Below are positions 6,845-11,480 of a stretch of DNA of 24,031 bases, in pieces. The notes under the pieces are model-generated. The model had not been told where the DNA came from and searched no databases. It saw nothing but the letters and a program-made list of their open reading frames with translations. The stretch lies in the IMG/VR virus record IMGVR_UViG_3300035698_007726, positions 1-24,031 of that record, one strand, 5' to 3'. The translations under genes were made by a program, and so were the position numbers. This DNA comes from a virus. Every line of letters begins with the position of its first letter. The stretch's first letter is position 1.

Positions 6845-7129
6845 CTATTCGCCGGGCCTGTCGGGTTTGGTGTCGGTCGTGTTGGTGGTTTCAACGGGGG
6901 TGTCGTCGTCGGTTGCGACGGGGGCGGAAACTGTGGCTGCGTAGGTGTCGGCAAGCTCCCGGAGCGTTCCCAGCGTTCTGGCATCCCCACCGCTAAGGAA
7001 CAGCCTAAAGCGGACCTCGGGGTTTTCCGCGTCGGTCCCGTGGAGCGACATTCCGCCGTGATCGTGCTTCAAAAACAGCAGCGGCGGGAACCCGTTCTCT
7101 TTTACTGAAAATACAAGGCTTGTGTTCAT
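6845..7129 (-). CDS. Hypothetical protein with acidic Thr-rich tail, 94 aa
   Basis: Residues 1-65 read as a small folded domain (LVFSVKENGFPPLLFLKHD, then EVRFRLFLSGGDARTLGTL). Residues 70-94 form a low-complexity tail rich in D, T and P that is probably disordered. I do not recognise a function. An AAAAGGAGGGG site lies right before the start, and the gene is the first one downstream of the 640-base non-coding RNA region, so its translation may be influenced by RNA folding there. Confidence 0.65.
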   Translation of the reverse strand: MNTSLVFSVKENGFPPLLFLKHDHGGMSLHGTDAENPEVRFRLFLSGGDARTLGTLRELADTYAATVSAPVATDDDTPVETTNTTDTKPDRPGE

Positions 7130-7157
7130 TTCGTCCCCTCCTTTTGGTTTGGCGGCT

Positions 7158-7183
7158 GGCCGGTTATCATCCGGCCGGTTATC
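7158..7183 (-). repeat. 11-base direct repeat in the last RNA domain
   Basis: The bases GGCCGGTTATC occur at 7158-7168 and again at 7173-7183, separated by four bases. They lie inside the last domain, just before the ribosome binding site of the gene starting at 7129. They may form alternative pairings or a duplicated protein-binding site. Confidence 0.7.
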
Positions 7184-7231
7184 TTGCTCCCGCGCGTCGG
7201 GTCGCAGCCGCCCTTGCCCCGTTGGGGCATT

Positions 7232-7251
7232 CGGTTCGTGTTTTGAAAGAG
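7232..7251 (-). promoter_or_regulatory. boxA-like motif, copy 3
   Basis: The minus strand reads CTCTTTCAAAACACGAACCG, preceded by TAGGTAG much as copy 1 is preceded by TAGATAG. A hairpin with a six-base stem (7215-7229) follows three bases later, the relative order of boxA and boxB in lambda-type nut sites. Confidence 0.5.
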
Positions 7252-7364
7252 CTACCTAGCGGCGGTTGGCCGGATTATCTACCGACCGAGTTGGCACAAG
7301 CGCGGAATTATGTGCATGGTTAGGGCCGCGATCCCTCCCGTGCGCGAAAACGGGCGCAACCGCC

Positions 7365-7382
7365 GTTCGGTTTTCAAAAGAG
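7365..7382 (-). promoter_or_regulatory. boxA-like motif, copy 2
   Basis: The minus strand reads CTCTTTTGAAAACCGAAC, directly after the tRNA-like domain and before the next closed domain. It shares the CTCTTTnnAAAAC...GAA pattern with the other two copies. Confidence 0.5.
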
Positions 7383-7501
7383 ACGACTGCCCGGAGTCGA
7401 ACCGGGATACATGGGTCAGTTGGCGATCAACCAACCGTAGCGCCCATGCGTCCTCACCACGGGAACCGCGCGCGCGGCCCCGACGTCTAGACGACAATCG
7501 C
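7382..7501 (-). ncRNA. tRNA-like domain with canonical T-arm and enlarged arms
   Basis: The minus strand contains CCCGG-TTCGACT-CCGGG, an exact T-stem and T-loop of tRNA type. Seven following bases (CAGTCGT) can pair with GCGATTG at 7501-7495, using two G-U pairs, as an acceptor stem. TCGTCTAGA after the 5' strand and GAGGAC later resemble a tRNA D-arm, but a GC-rich hairpin (around CCGCGCGCGCGG) is inserted in the D-loop position. A CATGGG/CCCATG stem encloses a second hairpin (GTTGG, 7-base loop, CCAAC) where the anticodon loop should be. The total is 120 bases, too long for a normal tRNA. It is a degenerate tRNA or a tRNA mimic; I cannot assign an anticodon. Confidence 0.45.
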
Positions 7502-7505
7502 CATA

Positions 7506-7520
7506 TTCAGTTTTAAAGAG
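7506..7520 (-). promoter_or_regulatory. boxA-like motif, copy 1
   Basis: On the minus strand this reads CTCTTTAAAACTGAA, preceded by GTAGATAG. It closely resembles the boxA antitermination element of bacterial rRNA operons (GCTCTTTAACA or TTCTTTGAAAACTGAA). It lies directly between the pseudoknot-order domain and the tRNA-like domain. Binding of NusB/S10 is inferred only. Confidence 0.5.
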
Positions 7521-7531
7521 CTATCTACTTA

Positions 7532-7644
7532 CAGCCGGGCCTGGGAGGACGGCCGCAACCAACGGGTTTTACAATGGTTCCAAGCAACGCTTTTACAAAG
7601 GGTTCTTGATCGATTCGGCCCGGCTGAATCCTGGCCGTCCTCCC
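7532..7644 (-). ncRNA. RNA domain with interlocked (pseudoknot-order) helices
   Basis: On the minus strand a 12-bp perfect helix closes the domain (7633-7644 with 7543-7554). Inside it, a hairpin has a 5-bp stem (7626-7630 with 7612-7616) and a nine-base loop (7617-7625). That loop is fully complementary to bases just 3' of the closing helix (within 7532-7541; ten complementary bases counting the edge of the stem). The order of arms is A-B-A'-B', the topology of a pseudoknot, or else of two mutually exclusive folds. The rest of the interior is filled by two imperfect 25-base tandem repeats (7605-7581 and 7580-7556). Confidence 0.6.
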
Positions 7645-7662
7645 TGCCAACGGTGTCAGGGC

Positions 7663-7685
7663 GGGGCCTATGAGTAATAGGCCCC
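7663..7685 (-). other. Perfect 9-bp RNA hairpin
   Basis: GGGGCCTAT and ATAGGCCCC flank a five-base loop with no mismatch. No U-run follows on either strand, so it does not look like an intrinsic terminator. It probably forms a stable stem in the non-coding RNA. Confidence 0.75.
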
Positions 7686-7770
7686 ACGCTCGCAACGCGG
7701 GTTGTGGTGTGCAATAAGGCCAACAGGGTAGGTCTTTGGTTTGGCAGTGTTGGCCGGTGGGTAGTCATTG

Positions 7771-7983
7771 TTATGCGGTCCTCAGGCTTTTGGCAATCTC
7801 TTCGATCACGGTCCTGTCAAACCGGGCTTGTCCACCCGGAGTCCGATATGTAACCGGGATGAGCCCGCTCCATACGTGATTCCGAACCGTGTCACCCGAT
7901 ACGCCCAAAAGCTTTGCGGCTTCACCGGTTCCGATGAATCGCTTCACTTTCGCCGATTCCGTTTGTTTCGTGTGTTTCTTCAT
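7771..7983 (-). CDS. Small helix-turn-helix protein, excisionase/MerR-like
   Basis: The segment IGTGEAAKLLGVSGDTVRNHVWSGLIP, then TYRTPGGQARFD is the classic helix-turn-helix of the excisionase/MerR type (HTH_17), with the TPGGxxRF turn before the wing. I chose the ATG at 7983 (MKKHTKQ) because GGAAGG lies 7 bases upstream; a start at 8013 has no ribosome binding site. At 70 residues the protein is DNA-binding only. It is the last gene before the non-coding RNA region and the second of two adjacent small helix-turn-helix genes. It may be a phage transcription regulator or a directionality factor; no integrase is in view. Confidence 0.85.
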   Translation of the reverse strand: MKKHTKQTESAKVKRFIGTGEAAKLLGVSGDTVRNHVWSGLIPVTYRTPGGQARFDRTVIEEIAKSLRTA

Positions 7984-8046
7984 TTGCCAACCTTCCCACC
8001 TTTTGATTTGCATGTCAAGAAAAAAGATTGACGAAAAGCATTATTT

Positions 8047-8289
8047 TTATTCCTCAACAGTATCGGTAGCTTGGAGCTTACGCTTTGGCCCGAACCTGCC
8101 ACGAGATTCGACGCGGTACCGTTCTACCTCTGCAAGCGTAACGACCCGGATGGGACCGATCCATGAGGTTTTGAGGCGTGGGGGGCGCGGCCTTCCGTCG
8201 CGTGTTGGGCGGGCTTGTTTTTGGAGATTGCTTGGAGAAACGCCAAGGAGCTTGGCGGCGGCGGATAGGGTGATCGGGTCATCCATCAT
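8047..8289 (-). CDS. Small helix-turn-helix protein
   Basis: The pattern ITLSAAAKLLGVSPSNLQKQ, then PRLKTSWIGPIRVVTLAEVERYR is that of a DNA-binding protein with an N-terminal helix-turn-helix and a basic middle (RPTRDGRPRPPR). The ATG at 8289 overlaps the upstream stop; a second ATG follows at once at 8286 and a TTG start at 8301 is possible. The family is similar to, but different in sequence from, the helix-turn-helix gene next to it. A regulatory role in the early operon is inferred. Confidence 0.8.
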   Translation of the reverse strand: MMDDPITLSAAAKLLGVSPSNLQKQARPTRDGRPRPPRLKTSWIGPIRVVTLAEVERYRVESRGRFGPKRKLQATDTVEE

Positions 8290-8528
8290 GTGACCACCCA
8301 ACCTTTCTTCAGCCTACGACCCTGGCCCCTTGCTGCTATTGCGAGGATTTCAAAAACCGTAAAGCGGTCATTGTGCCAGCTCCAAACAAGGTCGGTGTCC
8401 TTGTCATACCCATCGAATCCGTATGCTAAAAGCCAGCGGTCGCCTGTGGTTTCTCCCGATACGTTGCTCTGGTAATCGAAGGCCCATCCGGTTTTACAGC
8501 GCTTTCCGCTAGTGCTTCTGGCCTCCAT
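8286..8528 (-). CDS. Hypothetical protein, 80 aa
   Basis: I do not recognise the family. It contains WAFDYQSNVSGETTGDRWLLAYGFDGYD and WSWHNDRFTVFEILAIAARG, a beta-rich aromatic first half and a helical, basic end (GRRLKKGWVVT). GGAGG lies 8 bases before the ATG at 8528. The stop overlaps the start of the helix-turn-helix gene, so both are translated together. Confidence 0.6.
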   Translation of the reverse strand: MEARSTSGKRCKTGWAFDYQSNVSGETTGDRWLLAYGFDGYDKDTDLVWSWHNDRFTVFEILAIAARGQGRRLKKGWVVT

Positions 8529-8531
8529 CTG

Positions 8532-8720
8532 TCAATCCTCCTTGTCCGCTTTGTGGCATTCGGGGCAAAGAATATCTTCGTCAATTTCCACCCCGCAACC
8601 GTCACAAATGATCCGGTCACAGTATGAGCAGACGCAACCGCCAAGGCCAAAAATGGTAGCCCCACAAGCCGCGCACTTGGCCACCTTGGCGGGCATGTCA
8701 GCATTGAGTTTGATGGTCAT
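8532..8720 (-). CDS. Small cysteine-rich zinc-binding protein, 62 aa
   Basis: Nine cysteines in 62 residues are arranged mostly as CxxC pairs: CAAC (16-19), CVC and C (29-34), CDGC (39-42) and CPEC (52-55). This is enough for two zinc sites of the ribbon or treble-clef type. Such small early phage proteins may bind nucleic acid or host RNA polymerase, but no function can be read from the sequence. The gene starts three bases after the upstream stop; the GGAGG site lies within the end of the upstream coding sequence. Confidence 0.75.
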   Translation of the reverse strand: MTIKLNADMPAKVAKCAACGATIFGLGGCVCSYCDRIICDGCGVEIDEDILCPECHKADKED

Positions 8721-8723
8721 TGT

Positions 8724-8990
8724 TCAATCCTCCGGAATCGAAACGAACCGGCCAACCGTGCTGCCCCACTCGCGAATATCGCTGGTCATGTCCTCGTAAT
8801 CGGGCGGCACCTCTTCCCACAACGGAACATTCACACCCCAAAGCTCTACCTCGTCACCCGTATTGGCGTCGGGTTCGCGTAGGTCCCGGAAGTTGTCGTC
8901 AAGGATACATCCCACTGCAACGCCGTCCGTAAGCCGCCTGTATAGTGTGCCGCCGTGCCCGAATGTGCCGTGAATTCTTTCGAGTCCCAT
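8724..8990 (-). CDS. Hypothetical protein, 88 aa
   Basis: I chose the ATG at 8990 (MGLERIHG) because AGGAGGGG lies 5 bases before it. The protein is acidic with no known motif: FGHGGTLYRRLTDG, then DDNFRDLREPDA, ELWGVNVPLWEEVPPDYEDM and FVSIPED. The leader contains the 18-base repeat also found in front of the next upstream gene. The function is unknown. Confidence 0.65.
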   Translation of the reverse strand: MGLERIHGTFGHGGTLYRRLTDGVAVGCILDDNFRDLREPDANTGDEVELWGVNVPLWEEVPPDYEDMTSDIREWGSTVGRFVSIPED

Positions 8991-9012
8991 TTCATCCCCT
9001 CCTATTTGGTCT

Positions 9013-9030
9013 GTTGTGTTGTTTGATTCC
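9013..9030 (-). repeat. 18-base direct repeat in leader, copy 1
   Basis: The minus strand reads GGAATCAAACAACACAAC, identical over 18 bases to 9306-9323. It sits a short distance before the ribosome binding site of the gene starting at 8990. It is C/A-rich and probably unstructured, like translation-enhancing leaders. Confidence 0.8.
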
Positions 9031-9031
9031 G

Positions 9032-9283
9032 CTATGCGTAAAGCGTCCACATGAACGAATCCGCAACTGGCTGGTGTCCGCGTCGAATCAGCAGATCAAT
9101 TGCACAAACCGATATTTTCACGGCCTCTGCTGCCTCCCGCGAAAGCCCGCTCCCGGTGTGAAATAGGCACCTGTTTTTTGCGTCCACAAAACGATACTTC
9201 AGCGCCAACTCAACAACGCCCCCAGATACGCGCTCAACGTCATCGATTGTAAGCTGGATGCCGCAAGTTTTAATGTCTGCCAT
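9032..9283 (-). CDS. First gene of the early operon, hypothetical, 83 aa
   Basis: I chose the ATG at 9283 (MADIKTCG) because an AAGGGAGA site lies 7 bases upstream. The protein has ITIDDVERVSGG-like pieces (LTIDDVERVSGGVV), then LKYRFVDAKNRCLFHTG and LSREAAEAVKISVCAIDLLI, suggesting a small alpha/beta domain of unknown function. A longer form starting at ATG 9325 is possible: that ATG coincides with the predicted transcription start of the promoter at 9332-9360, so it would be a leaderless message. Confidence 0.65.
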   Translation of the reverse strand: MADIKTCGIQLTIDDVERVSGGVVELALKYRFVDAKNRCLFHTGSGLSREAAEAVKISVCAIDLLIRRGHQPVADSFMWTLYA

Positions 9284-9305
9284 TTTGGATTCTCCCTTTG
9301 TGCCC

Positions 9306-9323
9306 GTTGTGTTGTTTGATTCC
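9306..9323 (-). repeat. 18-base direct repeat in leader, copy 2
   Basis: This is identical to 9013-9030. It starts within the first few bases of the transcript expected from the promoter at 9332-9360 and lies before the ribosome binding site of the gene starting at 9283. Confidence 0.8.
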
Positions 9324-9331
9324 ATGACCCT

Positions 9332-9360
9332 ATTGTGCCGCATACCAGGAACAATGTCAA
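9332..9360 (-). promoter_or_regulatory. Sigma70 promoter of the early operon
   Basis: The minus strand has TTGACA (9360-9355), a 17-base spacer and CACAAT (9337-9332). Upstream of it is an A/T-rich stretch with two GATAAAA-like runs on the plus strand that could act as an UP element. Transcription should start near 9325 and run leftward into the early genes. Confidence 0.8.
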
Positions 9361-9420
9361 GATAAAAGCGCACCAAAAGATAAAAAATAATCGCTTGGAA
9401 TATCGGGGGGTTGGGGGCAT

Positions 9421-9437
9421 GGGTTCCAATAGAACCC
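9421..9437. repeat. Inverted repeat upstream of early promoter
   Basis: GGGTTC and GAACCC flank a five-base spacer. It lies about 60 bases upstream of the -35 box of the early promoter and could be a regulator site or a small hairpin. Confidence 0.5.
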
Positions 9438-9465
9438 AAATAAAACCCAAACATTAGGGGTGGCG

Positions 9466-9490
9466 AACTTGTAAGGATTGCTTACAAGTT
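9466..9490. promoter_or_regulatory. Perfect 10-base palindromic arms, possible operator
   Basis: AACTTGTAAG and CTTACAAGTT are exact inverted arms around GATTG. The lack of a U-run on either strand argues against a terminator. A dimeric regulator site is likely, given its place between two promoters; the binding protein is unknown. Confidence 0.6.
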
Positions 9491-9596
9491 GGGCTTGCCG
9501 TTTTCAATAACAGCAACTAGCTTTCCTGGTTAATGCTCGGGTTTGTGGCAAGTAAAGGAAAACCGCCGATTTGCTAGGCTGGCTCGGCGGCAAGCA

Positions 9597-9629
9597 GAAG
9601 AAAAGGCCAAGAGGGTTTTCCCCTTGGCC
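9597..9629 (-). terminator. Intrinsic terminator at end of the late operon
   Basis: The minus strand folds GGCCAAGGGG-AAAA-CCCTCTTGGCC with one bulged base, followed by TTTTCTTCT. It lies about 110 bases after the stop of the phosphoesterase gene and would end leftward late transcription before the early promoter. It also lies about 45 bases downstream of the start of the promoter at 9678-9706. Confidence 0.7.
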
Positions 9630-9677
9630 CCTTCTGGGAATAAAGGATCTGCATCTAGATCCCCTAAGTATGAAGCC

Positions 9678-9706
9678 TTATTACCACCCCTGCCCAGAAA
9701 TGTCAA
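9678..9706 (-). promoter_or_regulatory. Second near-consensus leftward promoter
   Basis: The minus strand has TTGACA (9706-9701), exactly 17 bases and TAATAA (9683-9678). The start should be near 9671. The transcript would carry a small GGATCT/AGATCC hairpin (9647-9664 region) and then meet the terminator-like hairpin, giving an RNA of about 70 bases unless termination is overridden. Confidence 0.7.
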
Positions 9707-9737
9707 CGTAAAACATTGGGGCGGGGGTTAGGTGGCA

Positions 9738-10775
9738 TCACAGCCCGAAGTCAGTCCGATCCATCATCCGAACTTCGATCTTGTGTCGGTCTGGAAAAAA
9801 TCGCAGGACCGGAACGCCAAAAGCGAACGCTACGCCCTGCTTTTCCAAGAACGGGTCGGACTTTTTAAACGTCCCGGTTACCACGTCGGCATATCCACAC
9901 CCACGATGAATCCAATATTGAGCAGCGGGCTTGTGAAGGTGGGCAGACATGACAAAGTGGATCGGCTCGCCAGCATCCTCACGGGCTCGCCTGTGACCAT
10001 TCCAGCGATTCAGGCGGGTTGACCCGGGCAAGTGATGATTGCAAATCCCCTCGTATTTTTGGTCCCCAACTTCCAACGTCAATCGCACACTGTTGAAGCA
10101 GACCGGTACCAAGCTACCGACCGAATGTGCAAAGGTCATATGGCCGCGTTTGAAATTGCGCGCCTCATGGTTTCCGTCGTTATACAAGACGCATTTACCG
10201 GCGGGCTCCCACATGCCGTCAAGGTTCTTGACCCATTCATGGCCATCCCCTCCACCGGCAAGCTCTTCCAGGTGGTACCGGGCAAGCCTTTCCTGATGAT
10301 GTGGCGGGATAACTTGGTCAAACACGGTCCCGGCACTTGGAAAGGACGGTGGGGTGTTTTCGATCAAGTCGCCACCCTTGCGACAGTACCTCTGGTCATC
10401 TGCCATGATCCAAGCGTTTACCGCTTCGAATAGGTCATAATCGACGCCATAAAAACCGAGATGTTCATCGGCCACGTCGGCAAGGTCTACCGGTTTGTCT
10501 GTGTCAATCCTGAAGTGGACGTGTGGGTTATATGGATTCATCGCGTCGGCTATTCTGCCGCCCTCTTTCGCGTGGGCAACCAAGCGGGCCGCAATGGCGC
10601 TATCGCTGCGATCTGTGGCGGGGGCGGTATACTTCGCCCCGGATATTTCGATCCATTTCATGAGGGTTGTGTGGTGAATCCCGAATTCCCGAGCTACGGC
10701 CCGAAGTTCGCCGGTTTCGGTGAATCTCGCAACGGCCTTGGCTTTGAATGCGTCGTCATACACGGGCGCGCCCAT
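9738..10775 (-). CDS. Metallophosphoesterase with N-terminal helix-turn-helix
   Basis: Residues 1-45 (YDDAFKAKAVARFTETGELR, then AREFGIHHTTLMKWI) form a transposase-type helix-turn-helix. The rest is a calcineurin-like phosphoesterase: DEH (103-105), GDLIEN (135-140), GNHE (201-204), the histidines in CNHHLPG (247-248) and SAHLHKP (His279, His281) supply the usual two-metal site. Phages use such enzymes as phosphatases or nucleases, and a DNA-binding head suggests action on DNA. It is the last gene of the late operon, one base overlapping the holin candidate (TAATG). The substrate is unknown. The joining of the two domains is read directly from one open frame. Confidence 0.85.
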   Translation of the reverse strand: MGAPVYDDAFKAKAVARFTETGELRAVAREFGIHHTTLMKWIEISGAKYTAPATDRSDSAIAARLVAHAKEGGRIADAMNPYNPHVHFRIDTDKPVDLADVADEHLGFYGVDYDLFEAVNAWIMADDQRYCRKGGDLIENTPPSFPSAGTVFDQVIPPHHQERLARYHLEELAGGGDGHEWVKNLDGMWEPAGKCVLYNDGNHEARNFKRGHMTFAHSVGSLVPVCFNSVRLTLEVGDQKYEGICNHHLPGSTRLNRWNGHRRAREDAGEPIHFVMSAHLHKPAAQYWIHRGCGYADVVTGTFKKSDPFLEKQGVAFAFGVPVLRFFPDRHKIEVRMMDRTDFGL

Positions 10776-11047
10776 TAATTCATATCCTGGTTGGATTCGT
10801 GAGGCGGTCGAACTATCTCGACGGCTTCTGAAATAAGACTTGCCGCGTGCTTGGCCACAATCTCTTGCACCTTCGTTTGTTCTTTGGCCCGATCAACCAA
10901 CGCCTGTGCGATCAAGTAGGCGACGGCAAGGGCTGTAACCATGACGCCCTTGGCCAGCGGTGGGATGGGCAGGGTCAACAGGATGGCCATGGCAGTACCA
11001 AAAGCGCCCATCTTCTTACTCAGGAGCCCTGAAAGCTTGTCACCCAT
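10775..11047 (-). CDS. Holin candidate with two membrane segments
   Basis: The 90-residue protein has a short N-terminus, two hydrophobic segments (about residues 15-31 and 33-52, joined by PIPPLAKG-like residues), and a charged helical C-terminus (DRAKEQTKVQEI). This is the build of a small class II-type holin or an LydA-like membrane protein. It is located about 6.5 kb away from the endolysin gene, which is unusual, so holin function is an inference from size and topology only. AAAGGA lies 8 bases before the ATG. Confidence 0.6.
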   Translation of the reverse strand: MGDKLSGLLSKKMGAFGTAMAILLTLPIPPLAKGVMVTALAVAYLIAQALVDRAKEQTKVQEIVAKHAASLISEAVEIVRPPHESNQDMN

Positions 11048-11123
11048 GTCGGCGGTCCTTTCTTCTAAGATCGTGGCTCACATCGGAACACAGGGCCACA
11101 AACTATCACACTTTTCTTTTTTC

Positions 11124-11152
11124 TGTTACTTTTTTATGAAAAGGGGTATAAT
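11124..11152 (+). promoter_or_regulatory. Plus-strand promoter of the lipoprotein gene
   Basis: A perfect TATAAT lies at 11147-11152 in an A/T-rich stretch, with a poor -35 match (TGTTAC at about 17 bases). Transcription would begin near 11159, just ahead of the AGGAGG ribosome binding site at 11161-11166. Confidence 0.65.
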
Positions 11153-11174
11153 CTCGAAATAGGAGGTGTTGAAA

Positions 11175-11480
11175 ATGAAGAGTCTACTTTGGATCGTACC
11201 GGTGCTGCTTATCCTCTTGACCGTCGCGTGCGGGGAAGATGACATGGGGGATTCGCCGGGCTCGGTTGGGAACTGTGGGGCTGTTGAGTATTGCGAGATG
11301 GCAACCCTTTGTTTTTTTCACGAAACCGGGGATGAGGAATACGGCAAAGAGGCCTACATATCATCATGCCTTGAATATGTGGACGGGGGGTCTGTTCGTT
11401 GCGGCTGTGAGTGTATGTTACAAGGCATGGACTGCGGTTTTTACCGAGAATGCTTAGGTGATTGCCAGGGCGAACTCTAG
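11175..11480 (+). CDS. Cysteine-rich lipoprotein on the opposite strand (moron)
   Basis: The 101-residue protein begins MKSLLWIVPVLLILLTVAC: a charged start, hydrophobic core and lipobox TVAC with Cys19 as the lipidation site, followed by an acidic GEDD. The mature part has ten further cysteines, an even number that suggests disulphide bonds outside the cytoplasm (for example VRCGCEC, FYRECLGDC). An AGGAGG site sits 8 bases before the ATG at 11175; a GTG at 11166 lies on the ribosome binding site and is not a credible start. It is the only plus-strand gene here, has its own promoter and is inserted between two late genes. Known phage lipoproteins with this layout (Cor, Llp) block superinfection; such a role is inferred. 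Confidence 0.8.
   Translation: MKSLLWIVPVLLILLTVACGEDDMGDSPGSVGNCGAVEYCEMATLCFFHETGDEEYGKEAYISSCLEYVDGGSVRCGCECMLQGMDCGFYRECLGDCQGEL

Larger units (their letters stand above)
7130..7768 (-). ncRNA. Candidate multi-domain structured RNA region
   Basis: No convincing gene is present in these 640 bases, in an operon that is otherwise packed. Read on the minus strand the region holds, in order: an 8-base inverted repeat (arms 7748-7755, 7718-7725), a perfect 9-bp hairpin (7663-7685), a domain closed by a 12-bp helix (7633-7644 with 7543-7554), a tRNA-like domain (7382-7501), a domain closed by a 9-bp helix (7357-7365 with 7260-7268), a short hairpin (7215-7229) and a domain closed by an 8-bp helix (7205-7212 with 7151-7158). 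Three boxA-like motifs lie between the domains. All features are read directly from sequence. That the RNA is a stable functional product, perhaps like the large ornate phage RNAs GOLLD or ROOL, or an antitermination leader, is inference. Confidence 0.6.

Noticed and set aside
7382-7501. A normal functional tRNA gene
   Set aside because: The T-arm is perfect, but the length, the hairpin in the D-loop and the absence of a standard anticodon loop rule out a simple tRNA call; it is kept as a tRNA-like domain.
7529-7768. A 79-codon open frame on the minus strand in the RNA region
   Set aside because: It has no ribosome binding site, unusual composition (rich in R, T, P) and overlaps the hairpins and the closing helices; the sequence is better explained as RNA structure.
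9543-9731. A 62-codon plus-strand open frame in the regulatory region
   Set aside because: The start is a TTG without a ribosome binding site, and the frame runs over the terminator hairpin and the leftward promoter.
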